A stretch of DNA of 22,560 bases, taken from assembly GCA_045651165.1 (NCBI GenBank), contig JAZRRX010000046.1, positions 1 to 22,560 on the forward strand. Reading direction: 5' to 3'. Below, piece after piece: positions 1-6,788 of this stretch. Every line of letters starts with the position of its first letter. Position 1 is the first letter of the stretch. A model generated the notes under the pieces. It searched no databases. It was given only the letters and a program-made list of their open reading frames with translations, and was not told the DNA's origin. The position numbers and the translations under genes are program-made. The DNA is from RGIG4608 sp045651165 (GTDB lineage: Bacteria; Bacillota; Clostridia; Oscillospirales; CAG-272).

Positions 1-114
1 ATAAACAACAAAGAATACTCACTGCCATTTGAACAACAAGGGAGAAAGATTATTAAAATTGGAGCAAATGTCTCAAAAGAGACACGCAACATCGAAAACT
101 GGATAATTAAATAA
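1..114 (+). CDS. C-terminal end of an unidentified protein (partial)
   Basis: Frame 1 is open from the first base to TAA at 112-114 and encodes 37 residues ending in NIENWIIK. The gene begins outside the window, so its start and domains cannot be seen. The segment is basic and shows no motif that I recognise. The stop codon lies inside a 28-bp perfect palindrome, as expected for the natural end of a gene. It could belong to an upstream polysaccharide or regulatory gene, but nothing in the sequence shows this. Confidence 0.55.
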   Translation: MNNKEYSLPFEQQGRKIIKIGANVSKETRNIENWIIK

Positions 115-138
115 CAAAACTTCCGGAAGTTTTGTTAT
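111..138. repeat. 28-bp perfect palindrome at gene end
   Basis: The 28 bases from 111 to 138 equal their own reverse complement and are centred on TTCCGGAA. The left half contains the stop codon of the upstream partial gene. As RNA it would form a hairpin, so a terminator role is possible, but no T-run follows. A dyad binding site is the alternative. The right half runs into the first copy of a 24-bp direct repeat. Confidence 0.7.
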
Positions 139-258
139 CGGCGAGGTTTGCAGCCAATGGTCGCGTGAAGCATAGACAAAGTTTATGCCACGCGGGTGGC
201 GAACAGCAAAACGAACCAATAAAACACAAAACATTTGTTATCGGCAAGTTTTGCTGCC
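132..258. repeat. 24-bp imperfect direct repeat pair (132-155 and 235-258)
   Basis: Two copies of a 24-base unit beginning TTGTTATCGGC and ending GCC lie about 100 bp apart and differ at three positions. Between them is a hairpin at 163-193 (GCGTG, bulge AA, GCATA, loop, TATGC, CACGC). No ORF explains the repeat. It may be debris of a duplicated gene end or part of an element boundary. Confidence 0.5.
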
Positions 259-523
259 CTAAATACTTGTTATAATGCTACAAAATCTGTTATTTTTCAC
301 AAAAATACACTTTCAGCAAGAAAAATATTTGCAATTACCAACAGAAGCCATTATCTTTGTGAGCACAAAAGCAATTGGTGCCAATTGCACTGCATCGTCT
401 CCCATTCACAGTCAAAGACACATCGCAACAAAAAGACCACGTGGGAGAAACGAATGAAAAAGAAAAGAGACTACAAGTAAGCTAGGGAAAGTAGAAAGAA
501 TCACTAGCAAAGGGATAATCCCA

Positions 524-552
524 CCCGTAGGTGCCCTAAAAGCACCTACGGG
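524..552. terminator. Strong stem-loop, 11-bp stem
   Basis: CCCGTAGGTGC at 524-534 pairs perfectly with GCACCTACGGG at 542-552 around a 7-nt loop. The following sequence is A-rich rather than T-rich. It is therefore not a textbook intrinsic terminator on the plus strand, but it lies only 25 bp before one and may assist it. Confidence 0.55.
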
Positions 553-576
553 AACAAAAACAACAAATTACCAATG

Positions 577-610
577 AATCTTGCGGCCTGCCGGCCGCAA
601 GATTTTTTTT
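577..610 (+). terminator. Rho-independent terminator
   Basis: AATCTTGCGGCC (577-588) pairs with GGCCGCAAGATT (593-604) over a 4-nt loop, and a run of Ts follows to 610. This is a classical intrinsic terminator on the plus strand. It insulates whatever is transcribed from the left of the window from the operon promoter that begins 37 bp further on. Confidence 0.85.
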
Positions 611-646
611 ATTTCCACAAACAATTTTTATTTTTATAAGGTTATT

Positions 647-678
647 TTTGTTAATACTAACAAAAAACATTATCTTTG
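647..678 (+). promoter_or_regulatory. Bacteroidetes-type promoter of polysaccharide operon 1
   Basis: TTTG at 647-650 and TATCTTTG at 671-678 are separated by exactly 20 bp and match the known Bacteroidetes primary-sigma consensus (TTTG, 19-21 bp, TAnnTTTG). A start near 685 would give a leader of about 320 nt before the Wzx start codon. The promoter sits just after an intrinsic terminator, as expected for a new transcription unit. No flanking inverted repeats that would mark it as invertible were seen. Confidence 0.75.
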
Positions 679-681
679 AAA

Positions 682-700
682 TTGGTATATACTATACCAA
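682..700. promoter_or_regulatory. Inverted repeat at the predicted transcription start
   Basis: TTGGTATA (682-689), spacer TAC, TATACCAA (693-700) is a perfect 8-bp dyad. It begins four bases after the -7 box and covers the predicted start site. The position suits an operator for a dimeric regulator, but no regulator gene in the window can be tied to it. Confidence 0.45.
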
Positions 701-722
701 AAGCAAAACAAAAACGCAATAA

Positions 723-959
723 AGCACGCGTGTAGAACACCGCAACCAACGATACTTTATCTGCGTCAATAAAAAAATAATAGTAATAATACATCACTAC
801 ACGTTAGGAAGCGAAACCAACTTATTTGGCAGCCTTGTGGTGAACGACCTTGCAACATTTAAGAAGGAGTCGCAAGCCATCATTGCCAACCGCTACGATA
901 GCGACCTTGCCGATGTAAAAGAACGCGTATATACTCGCGACATATTTGGTTGCGACTAA
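723..959 (+). pseudogene. Decayed ORF in the operon 1 leader
   Basis: A frame ending in TAA at 957-959 is open back to 723 but has no ATG. Its last ~55 codons look coding-like in composition, with a readable end DVKERVYTRDIFGCD, while the 5' part is low-complexity AT-rich sequence. I do not recognise the family. It may be the 3' remnant of a gene displaced when the operon was assembled, or chance. It lies within the predicted 5' leader of the Wzx transcript. Confidence 0.3.
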
Positions 960-1004
960 AAGATAAGAGAGTAAAGCCATCGTCAAATTCTAAAAAAAAG
1001 AATA

Positions 1005-2528
1005 ATGACAAACAGCAACAATAAACGAATAGTAAAAAATACATTAATGCTCTTCATCAGACTCTTCTTCCTTATGGGAGTAAGTTTCTATATGTCAAGA
1101 GTAGTACTTCGCATACTTGGTATTGAGGATCTTGGAATATACAACGTAGTTGGTGGCATAGTGACGGTAATGACCTTTATGAATAGTTCGTTAAACATCA
1201 CCACGCAACGATTCTTAAACTACGAAATGGGCAAAGGTAATTACGATAACCTTTGCAAAGTGTTCTCAATGTCTTTTTGGAGCTATTCAATTATTGCCCT
1301 CATCGTATTCCTCCTATCCGAAACAGTCGGTTTGTGGTTTTTATACGAATATCTGAATATTCCGGCAGCAAGATTCAATGCCGCATTTTGGGTATATCAA
1401 TTCTCTGTGGCAACATTTATAATTAACCTATTCACTGTGCCATACACATCAACAGTTATTGCCCACGAGCGAATGCAGATATATGCCTATATATCAATCG
1501 GCGATGCAATACTTAAACTTCTTCTTGTATATGCACTGCAATACATCAACTACGACAAACTGTTTATGTATGGTTTTATGATGATGTTGGTATCATTATT
1601 TATATTTCTTAGCAACCAAATATATTGTCGCATATACTTCCCCGAGAGCAGGCTTCAATTCATCTGGGACAGCAAACTATTCAAACGCCTGCTATCATTT
1701 TCGGGTTGGAACACATTTGGCAGCCTGTCAAATTCGTTAAATGGTCAAGGAGTGAACATACTCATAAACATATTCTTTAATTCGTCGTTCAATGGAGCAA
1801 GAGCAATAGCCTACCAAGTGCGAATGGCAGTTAACTCATTTGCAGCAAATTTTCTTACAGCCACACGCCCACAGATATTCAAATCATATGCCGAAGGGAA
1901 TTTTGAGTATATGACAAAACTTATTTTTTCAAGTTCAAAATTTTCAAATTACCTGCTGCTCCCCATCATACTTCCCCTTCTGTTCAACACCGAATATATA
2001 CTCAAATTATGGCTGAACGAGGTAAATAGCGATATGGTAATATTTACACAACTTGTATTAATTGGAATACCAATAAGCACCTGTTTTCCCACACTTGCCA
2101 ACGCCTCGCAAGCCACCGGCAAAATCAGGAACTACCAATTAATCGCATCTGTGCCATTCATACTTATACCCATAAGCACATACATTCTATTCAAATTAGG
2201 ATTTAGTGTAGAATGGGCATTTATAATGTCAATCGTTTGGGATGCAATAGGCCTTTTCCTCAGACTGATGGTTCTTAAAAAAGACATTAATTTCCCATTA
2301 TGGGGATACATAAAAAGGGTATTAGTGCCTATTATTGCAAGTGTCACAATAACCATTCTGCTACTCGCATATCCATTAGCGAATACAGCCCTAACAGGAT
2401 ATAAATACCTATTATGTTCAACAGCAAGCATAGTAATTGTTTTTCTAATTACTATATGGTTTATTGGGCTTGAAAAATATGAAAAAGCACTAATAAAATC
2501 GTATATAAAAAAAATATTCAGGAGATAA
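1005..2528 (+). CDS. wzx: Wzx-type polysaccharide flippase
   Basis: This 507-residue protein is almost entirely hydrophobic helices, consistent with the 12-14 membrane segments of MOP/MATE-superfamily flippases (COG2244). The N-terminal pattern, with MSRVVLRILG and GIYNVVGGIV around residues 26-50 and then QRFLNYEMGKG, is typical of Bacteroidales Wzx proteins. The family moves undecaprenyl-linked repeat units across the inner membrane. It is the first gene of operon 1, behind a consensus promoter and a long leader. The ATG follows an A-rich stretch, usual for Bacteroidetes starts. The next gene begins 24 bp after its stop. The family is clear, but the glycan it carries cannot be read from sequence. 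Confidence 0.92.
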   Translation: MTNSNNKRIVKNTLMLFIRLFFLMGVSFYMSRVVLRILGIEDLGIYNVVGGIVTVMTFMNSSLNITTQRFLNYEMGKGNYDNLCKVFSMSFWSYSIIALIVFLLSETVGLWFLYEYLNIPAARFNAAFWVYQFSVATFIINLFTVPYTSTVIAHERMQIYAYISIGDAILKLLLVYALQYINYDKLFMYGFMMMLVSLFIFLSNQIYCRIYFPESRLQFIWDSKLFKRLLSFSGWNTFGSLSNSLNGQGVNILINIFFNSSFNGARAIAYQVRMAVNSFAANFLTATRPQIFKSYAEGNFEYMTKLIFSSSKFSNYLLLPIILPLLFNTEYILKLWLNEVNSDMVIFTQLVLIGIPISTCFPTLANASQATGKIRNYQLIASVPFILIPISTYILFKLGFSVEWAFIMSIVWDAIGLFLRLMVLKKDINFPLWGYIKRVLVPIIASVTITILLLAYPLANTALTGYKYLLCSTASIVIVFLITIWFIGLEKYEKALIKSYIKKIFRR

Positions 2529-2552
2529 CTTGAATCAAAATCCATCGGAACA

Positions 2553-3839
2553 ATGATAAAGATAACTGATAAAAAAGATTGTTGTGGTTGTTCAGCGTGC
2601 GTACAACGTTGCCCCAAGCAATGTATTAAAATGATAGAAGACAGCGAAGGTTTCCTCTATCCTGTCGTTGATGAAACAACCTGCATCGATTGCGGTTTGT
2701 GCGAAAAGGTGTGTCCTATAATTAACAAAAAAGAGGAACGCAAACCACAAGATGTCTACGCAGCAATAAACTCCGACGAAGAAATACGCCGCAATAGCAG
2801 TTCCGGTGGAATATTCACCCCGCTTGCCTATAACATAATCGACCGGGGAGGAGTGGTTTTTGGTGCATCGTTCAACGAGCATTGGGAGGTAGCGCATTGT
2901 TACACCGAAACACGAGAGGGGATTGCAGCTTTTCGTGGTTCAAAATATGTTCAAAGCATCATCGGCGAAACATTCAAACAAGCCGAATCGTTCCTAAAAC
3001 AAGGACGCGAAGTACTGTTCAGTGGAACTCCCTGCCAAATAGCCGGCCTAAAAGCATTCCTACGCAAGGAGTACGAGAACCTGACAACCATCGACTTCAT
3101 CTGCCACGGCACCCCCTCGCCGGGCGTTTTCCGTTGGTACATCGGCGAGCAACTGGAGAGAGTCGCTCGTAAGAGCGACAAAAAATACAGTTTCGCTCTT
3201 CAACCTATTCCAAATATCCCTAAGGCCGATGCCCTCGCCGCAGCAGCAGGCTACACAATAGAGGGCATCAGATTTAGGGATAAACGAGAGGGGTGGAAAA
3301 AATTCAGTTTCGCTCTCAACCTCTCCGAGGCTGCTGCCGAAGGAGAGAAAAATTCAGTTTCGCTCTCATATACAATAAGAAAGAGCGTCTTTTTAAGAGG
3401 CTTCTTAAAAGACCTCTATCTACGCCCAAGTTGCCACAATTGCCCTGCAAAGGCCGGTAGAAGCGGCAGCGATATAACATTAGCCGACTATTGGGGTATA
3501 TATACACTAATCCCAAAACTCGACGACGACAAAGGAGTATCGGCGATAATTGTAAATTCAAATAAGGGAGGCAAACTGCTTGCTGCAACAGGTGCAAATT
3601 TATATCCTGCACCAATAGAGGATGTTTGTTATAAAAACCCCGCATATCATCGCCCCACAGCGGAGCCCACCGGCAGAAAGCATTTTTTTGCAAACAACGG
3701 GCAAAGTTTTCACAACAAAATTGAAGAGCTATGTAAAGTGCCAATAAAAACCAAGATAAAAAGATTAATAAAGGATATTGCCTTTACTATATTTAGCGCA
3801 AAAACACTCGGGAACATAAAAAGAAAGATAACAAAATAA
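2553..3839 (+). CDS. F420-hydrogenase beta-subunit-like protein with two 4Fe-4S sites
   Basis: The 428-residue protein begins with two ferredoxin motifs, Cys10/13/16/20 and Cys44/47/50/54, each followed by Pro. It then has the family signatures SSGG, RGSKYVQS, GTPCQ and ICHGTPSPGVF, and near the C-terminus a further Cys pair in CHNC followed by ITLADYWGI. It belongs to the coenzyme F420 hydrogenase/dehydrogenase beta family. These proteins are common in Bacteroidales capsule loci beside pyruvyl transferase genes, and their reaction there is not settled. Residues ~200-285 are longer than in its paralogue at 15856 and carry three copies of a ~20-bp DNA repeat, one read in a different frame. It lies 9 bp before the pyruvyl transferase gene, which suggests a joint role. 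Confidence 0.9.
   Translation: MIKITDKKDCCGCSACVQRCPKQCIKMIEDSEGFLYPVVDETTCIDCGLCEKVCPIINKKEERKPQDVYAAINSDEEIRRNSSSGGIFTPLAYNIIDRGGVVFGASFNEHWEVAHCYTETREGIAAFRGSKYVQSIIGETFKQAESFLKQGREVLFSGTPCQIAGLKAFLRKEYENLTTIDFICHGTPSPGVFRWYIGEQLERVARKSDKKYSFALQPIPNIPKADALAAAAGYTIEGIRFRDKREGWKKFSFALNLSEAAAEGEKNSVSLSYTIRKSVFLRGFLKDLYLRPSCHNCPAKAGRSGSDITLADYWGIYTLIPKLDDDKGVSAIIVNSNKGGKLLAATGANLYPAPIEDVCYKNPAYHRPTAEPTGRKHFFANNGQSFHNKIEELCKVPIKTKIKRLIKDIAFTIFSAKTLGNIKRKITK
3180..3367. repeat. Three copies of a ~20-bp repeat inside a coding sequence
   Basis: Copies lie at 3180-3200, 3297-3317 and 3348-3367, with the core TTCAGTTTCGCTCT (TACAG in the first). The first two are read as KKYSFAL and KKFSFAL. The third has one A fewer and is read one base out of phase as KNSVSLS, so the similarity is at the DNA level. 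Copy 1 is bounded by an AAGAGCGA/TCGCTCTT dyad and preceded by a GTCGCTC-GTAA-GAGCGAC hairpin at 3162-3179. A related element occurs at 8631-8650. Confidence 0.75.
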
Positions 3840-3848
3840 AAAAACAAT

Positions 3849-4928
3849 ATGAAAGTAGGAATTCTAACTTTTCACTGGGCCAACAATTATGGCGCAGTAA
3901 TTCAAGCATACGCACTGCTATCTAAACTAAAAGAACTCGGGCACGATGCATATATCATAGACCGTCAAAGACAATATGAAGGAATTGCAAGAAAATTGTA
4001 TCACCGCTTTTCCTATAACCACCACTTTTCGTGGATAAAATTTCATAAAGACACCAACACCTTCCTCACCCCAACCACCAAACGATACAACACACACGCA
4101 CAGTTGGTCGAAGGATTTCCACAAGAAAAGTTCGATGCCGTCGTTGTGGGTAGCGACCAAGTGTGGCGTTGGAAAATAATTGGAAACAACTATTTTCTCG
4201 ACTTTATATCAGATGAAAAAACAAAACGCATATCCTATGCAGCCTCATTTGGTATAAACGAATGGAATGGCAGCGAAGAAGATCGTAAAACAATTTCTGC
4301 ACTACTAAAAAAATTCAACAACGTATCGGTGCGCGAGGAAAGCGGTATTGAAATTTGCCGCAACACATTTGGTGTGGAGGCACAACTGGTTCTCGACCCC
4401 ACCCTATTGCACACAAGAGAATTCTACGAAAAAACTCTACTAAAAAACCACCCGGCACAGAACAACAAGAAGATTGTGTCATACATTTTGGGTAACAACC
4501 AAAACAAGAAACAAGTTGTTGAAATAGCCAATTTAGCAAAGAAAATGAATTTGGGACACAACGAACTCTATTGGACCGCAATAGACCACCCATCGCTAAT
4601 TGGCAAAAGCCAACTCCACACCACACACATCACGCCCACCGAGTGGATTAACGAGATAAGGAACGCCGAATACATTATTACCAATTCCTTCCACGCCACC
4701 GTATTCTCCATATTATTCCAAAAGCAATTTGTTGTACTCGCGCACGAGGGAGGCGGACGCAACAGATTAGAAACTTTGTTCAACAGCCTGGGAATCAATG
4801 GCCGAATCGTTTCAACAGTTGAAGAAGCTGCCAAGATACTAAATAACGAAATAGACTACAAAGTCGTTGCAGCCAATCACAAAAAGCTGATGGATAAATC
4901 AATCGAGTACTTAATCACTTCTATATAA
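3849..4928 (+). CDS. Polysaccharide pyruvyl transferase family protein
   Basis: This 359-residue soluble protein matches the polysaccharide pyruvyl transferase family (CsaB/WcaK type, PF04230). The N-terminus has FHWANNYGAVIQAYAL, GSDQVW lies at 101-106, ISYAASFG near 128-135, a VREESG motif near 161, LDPTLL near 182 and the conserved NSFH at 279-282. Known members move pyruvate from phosphoenolpyruvate onto a sugar as a ketal, giving the glycan negative charge. Many Bacteroidales homologues remain uncharacterised. It lies 9 bp after the ferredoxin-type gene and 4 bp before the acetyltransferase. The same pairing recurs in operon 2 in reversed order. Confidence 0.9.
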   Translation: MKVGILTFHWANNYGAVIQAYALLSKLKELGHDAYIIDRQRQYEGIARKLYHRFSYNHHFSWIKFHKDTNTFLTPTTKRYNTHAQLVEGFPQEKFDAVVVGSDQVWRWKIIGNNYFLDFISDEKTKRISYAASFGINEWNGSEEDRKTISALLKKFNNVSVREESGIEICRNTFGVEAQLVLDPTLLHTREFYEKTLLKNHPAQNNKKIVSYILGNNQNKKQVVEIANLAKKMNLGHNELYWTAIDHPSLIGKSQLHTTHITPTEWINEIRNAEYIITNSFHATVFSILFQKQFVVLAHEGGGRNRLETLFNSLGINGRIVSTVEEAAKILNNEIDYKVVAANHKKLMDKSIEYLITSI

Positions 4929-4932
4929 GAAT

Positions 4933-5570
4933 ATGAGCATAAAAGAAATAATTAAAAGGGATTTAAGCAAGGTTAGATACAACACCGATTTGAAATCGTT
5001 AATTTCAGCCTTGCTATTCAATAAGTCATTTAAACAAATTCTTTTTTATCGTCTATCAAAACAGAAGTCGATATTAAGACCACTATATTCAATACTGAAT
5101 AGATACTATCAAAACAAGCAATTGGTATATATATCGAAAACTGCGGAAATTGGAGAAGGATTCTGCATCGGACATTGCTTTTCGATTATTCTTTCCAAGT
5201 GCAAAATTGGCCGCGATGTCACTGTAATGCAACAAGTTACGATAGGTTCATCTAGGGGGGGAGAAGAGAAGGATACCCAACTATTGGCAACAGAGTATTC
5301 GTTGCAGCCGGTGCTAAAATCATTGGAAACATCACAATTGGCGACGATTGTGTGATTGGAGCCAACGCTGTAGTGACAAAGGATATTCCGGCAGGAAGCA
5401 TTGTAGGAGGAGTGCCGGCAAAAATCATTGGAAATAATGGAAAAGAACAAGTAAGACTTTGGTGCTCCGACATTAAATATATGACAGAATACAACAAAAA
5501 AAGAAAGAAAAACAATGTTAGTTTATCTCCTATTTATTTTATCACCAATTGCAACAACTATTGGATATAG
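4933..5570 (+). CDS. CysE-type O-acetyltransferase, frame broken at a G7 tract
   Basis: The first frame gives 140 residues (stop at 5353-5355) with an N-terminal helical part and the start of a left-handed beta-helix (ISKTAEIGEGFCIGH, KIGRDVTVMQQVTIG). After the G7 tract at 5255-5261 the homology continues in another frame: PTIGNRVFVAAGAKIIGNI, then GDDCVIGANAVV and GGVPAKIIG, ending at 5570. One extra G restores a single ~212-residue protein of normal serine-acetyltransferase length, read SRGGRREGYPTIG across the join. The family acetylates hydroxyls using acetyl-CoA; here the substrate is probably the glycan or a sugar precursor. As written, the enzyme lacks most of its catalytic beta-helix. 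Its full-length end overlaps the polymerase start at 5515. Phase variation and a homopolymer error are both possible. Confidence 0.85.
5255..5261 (+). repeat. Poly-G tract (G7) within the acetyltransferase gene
   Basis: Seven Gs lie exactly where the reading frame of the acetyltransferase breaks. Eight Gs would restore the full protein; six would not. Runs of this length are rare in the window: outside the rRNA I found only one other, at 19213-19219. Confidence 0.8.
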
Positions 5571-6687
5571 CATTTATATATGGGACTCAAAAGAATTCTC
5601 TGTAAAAAGACTATGGACATTTGCCATTCTATTATCCTTATATATAGCCTTGTTAGGTAGTACAAAAGAATTAGACGGAGATCTCCTTGAATATCAAGAT
5701 TACTTTTTGAGCGTTCCGAAATTTGATTTCATATCATTTTTGATGAGTTTCGGCAAGGAGCCTCTTTATTATGCCTATACATATATCTCATACTATATAT
5801 TTGCAGGCAATTGGAATATTTATATAATCAGTTTAGCTTTTATAAATTACATACTCCTATCATATTCAGTTATTACCATCGGAAAGAAAACAAATTCCAA
5901 TATAAGAACTACTATTACAGCACTATACATAATGGCCTTTTTCTTTCAAGAGTTTGCAGCCAATGGTAACCTTGTAAGACAATCCCTTGCACAATCACTA
6001 TTAGTAGCATTCTTTGTTCGCTACTATATTGAGGACAAGAAATCGTGGTGGATTGCTTTATGCGCTTTATGTATACACACAACCAGCTTGCCAATATTGG
6101 GTATTGGTCTTATACCTATGATAAAGAGGAGATTCACAATAAAATCATTTTCGCTGCTACTATTGCTACTTTTTATTGTTGTAAGTATCTTCTACATGAT
6201 AGGCGATTCACTCTCCAATGTTCCATTTATTGGATACATATTTGCCAGAGCCAACAATTCCGAGCAATTATTAGGACAAGATAGTTGGCAGGAAGTGACT
6301 GGCTTACAGCCAGCTATGATTGCTCTATTGATAATCCTGTCATATATGATTATATCAATATACAAGAAAACATCTAAAGAAAAGATTGATAATAATACAA
6401 TTGTAATGGTGAATTTCAATCTTATGCTTATTATTACAATGGTTATATGCAATACAATCGGAGCATATTACTTACTTTTAAGATACTTCTTCTATGTATA
6501 TGCATTCCAATGCACATTAATAGCGATATATTTGAATAGTTCAAAAATCACTTGTAACAATATTATCAGAGTCGCTCTTATAGCCATTATAATTATATAC
6601 TTTTTTTACAATTTCACTCATAACACATTCAGTTATATTCCAATAATTGATGCTATTGTTTATCCTGCACCGGTATATATATTATGA
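5515..6687 (+). CDS. EpsG/Wzy-type polysaccharide polymerase
   Basis: The 390-residue protein is mostly hydrophobic, with roughly ten or more predicted membrane helices. It has the EpsG-family arrangement: a first membrane segment, then an acidic loop KELDGDLLEYQDYF (51-64), then KEPLYYAYTYIS (81-92), a basic patch containing Arg-Gln (VRQS) near 156, and a C-terminal run of membrane helices. EpsG-type proteins polymerise repeat units at the outer face of the inner membrane in Wzx/Wzy pathways. Wzx is the first gene of the same operon. The start at 5515 overlaps the end of the reconstructed acetyltransferase by 56 nt, which implies translational coupling if that gene is read through. It is the last typical polysaccharide gene of operon 1. 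Confidence 0.85.
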   Translation: MLVYLLFILSPIATTIGYSIYIWDSKEFSVKRLWTFAILLSLYIALLGSTKELDGDLLEYQDYFLSVPKFDFISFLMSFGKEPLYYAYTYISYYIFAGNWNIYIISLAFINYILLSYSVITIGKKTNSNIRTTITALYIMAFFFQEFAANGNLVRQSLAQSLLVAFFVRYYIEDKKSWWIALCALCIHTTSLPILGIGLIPMIKRRFTIKSFSLLLLLLFIVVSIFYMIGDSLSNVPFIGYIFARANNSEQLLGQDSWQEVTGLQPAMIALLIILSYMIISIYKKTSKEKIDNNTIVMVNFNLMLIITMVICNTIGAYYLLLRYFFYVYAFQCTLIAIYLNSSKITCNNIIRVALIAIIIIYFFYNFTHNTFSYIPIIDAIVYPAPVYIL

Positions 6688-6788
6688 TTATTAGATTTAT
6701 ACAATACTAATGATAAACAGACTTCGATATTGCTTGTCTGCAAATTAGAATTCAACAGAGATAAACGGCCCCAAAAAACGATTAAATT

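Larger units (their letters stand above)
115..1004. other. Non-coding leader region before operon 1
   Basis: No convincing intact gene is present in this stretch of almost 900 bp. It holds the 28-bp palindrome, a 24-bp direct repeat, two terminator-like hairpins, one promoter with a dyad at its start site, and a decayed ORF. An 81-codon ATG frame at 235-480 looks like chance: it is rich in Cys, His and Lys and ends in the region before the terminators. Confidence 0.6.

Noticed and set aside
235..480. 81-codon ATG frame between the direct repeat and the terminators
   Set aside because: Its composition is Cys/His/Lys-rich without domain-like pattern, it lies in a region of hairpins and repeats, and an overlapping frame is equally open.
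6688..6788. Promoter for the giant gene
   Set aside because: The nearest candidate, around TATTGCTTG at 6738-6746, does not fit TAnnTTTG and has no properly spaced TTTG, so read-through from operon 1 is as likely.
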